The position numbers and the translations under genes were made by a program. From UBA4292 sp964648695 (GTDB lineage: Bacteria; Bacillota; Clostridia; Lachnospirales; Lachnospiraceae), in NCBI GenBank assembly GCA_964648695.1, contig CAZYLH010000029.1:1-15437 (forward strand): a stretch of DNA of 15,437 bases. The letters run 5' to 3'. Numbering within the stretch: the first letter of the stretch is position 1; each line of letters opens with the position of its first letter. The notes below the pieces were generated by a model, which searched no databases, was not told the origin of the DNA, and worked only from the letters and a program-made list of their open reading frames with translations. Positions 15,009-15,437 of the stretch are shown one piece after another.

Positions 15009-15437
15009 TCACCAGCAGAGCACTTCGTGTCCGGTCTCCGTCACCAGAACCTGAATTTCCCACTGGGCAGAGGGCTTGCCGTCCATGGTCGTGACAGTCC
15101 ATCCGTTTGCTGCATTTGTCTTTATGCGGTGCGTTCCCATATTGATCATCGGCTCAATGGTAAATACCATGCCGGGCACCAAGAGCATCTGTGTCCCGGG
15201 TTTTCCAATATACCCCACCCAAGGGTCCTCGTGAAATTCCAGACCACAGCCGTGTCCGCCGATTTCCCGCACCACTCGATAGCCGTTTTCCATGGCATGT
15301 TTGTTTACCGCATATGCCATATCTCCCAAAAAGCCCCACGGCTTTACCTGCTCAAGACCAAGCTGCACACATTCCTTTGTAACCTGTACCAGCTTTTTCT
15401 TTGCCTCATCCACATCTCCCAGCATAAACATTCGAGA
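15009..15437 (-). CDS. map: Methionine aminopeptidase, C-terminal part (cut by window edge)
   Basis: Removes the N-terminal methionine from nascent proteins; a metal-dependent cytoplasmic enzyme of the M24 family. The frame is open to the last base of the window, so the ATG at 15431 is internal and the true start lies beyond. About 142 codons are seen. Three of the five metal ligands are visible: the histidine in REIGGHGCGLEFHEDPWV, the glutamate in VFTIEPMINMG, and the glutamate in AQWEIQVLVTETG. The two aspartate ligands should lie just outside the window. No terminator is seen between its stop and the tRNA promoter 23 nt downstream on the same strand. Confidence 0.94.
   Translation of the reverse strand, partial: SRMFMLGDVDEAKKKLVQVTKECVQLGLEQVKPWGFLGDMAYAVNKHAMENGYRVVREIGGHGCGLEFHEDPWVGYIGKPGTQMLLVPGMVFTIEPMINMGTHRIKTNAANGWTVTTMDGKPSAQWEIQVLVTETGHEVLCW

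Noticed and set aside
1..15437. Novel mobile, defence or CRISPR-type system
   Set aside because: All substantial frames are explained by core metabolic, translation, membrane and lipid-hydrolase genes. No repeat array, transposase, integrase or unusual gene cassette was seen.

Overview
The window is a stretch of ordinary chromosome from an anaerobic, butyrate-forming Firmicute, most likely a Lachnospiraceae member of the Butyrivibrio/Roseburia/Eubacterium type. The reasons are the compact thl-crt-hbd-bcd-etfB-etfA butyryl-CoA operon, strong AGGAGG ribosome sites, a Rex-type operator, clostridial-style isoleucyl- and prolyl-tRNA synthetases, and a tRNA without an encoded CCA. Genus cannot be fixed from sequence alone. 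No phage, insertion sequence, CRISPR array or defence system is visible, and no stretch longer than 300 bases lacks a gene.

Layout. Bases 1-2351 hold the C-terminal three quarters of ileS (start outside the window), followed 50 nt later by a complete glycogen/maltodextrin phosphorylase on the same strand. An O-antigen ligase/polymerase-like membrane protein lies on the minus strand and overlaps the phosphorylase tail-to-tail by 20 nt. Upstream of it, also on the minus strand and separated by a hairpin terminator, is proS. A 279-nt divergent intergenic region (7957-8235) carries a near-consensus proS promoter, and for the other direction an extended -10 promoter with a Rex-like operator next to its -35 box.

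Bases 8236-13736 are the central operon: thiolase, crotonase, 3-hydroxybutyryl-CoA dehydrogenase, butyryl-CoA dehydrogenase and the two ETF subunits. Together they condense two acetyl-CoA, reduce and dehydrate the product, and reduce crotonyl-CoA to butyryl-CoA by the electron-bifurcating Bcd/Etf complex. The operon ends in a strong intrinsic terminator at 13748-13781. The last step to butyrate (butyryl-CoA:acetate CoA-transferase, or ptb/buk) is not in the window. Beyond the operon, on the minus strand, are a patatin-like phospholipase with its own terminator, a tRNA-Gly(CCC) with a promoter, and the C-terminal part of a methionine aminopeptidase cut by the window edge.

Two runs of exactly 100 N interrupt the sequence and mean different things. 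The first (9449-9548) lies between two perfect 55-base copies of the same sequence, so it is a false gap where two overlapping contigs were scaffolded; the real thl-crt spacing is about 20 nt. The second (11471-11570) is a real gap inside bcd and stands in for roughly 0.8 kb of missing sequence.
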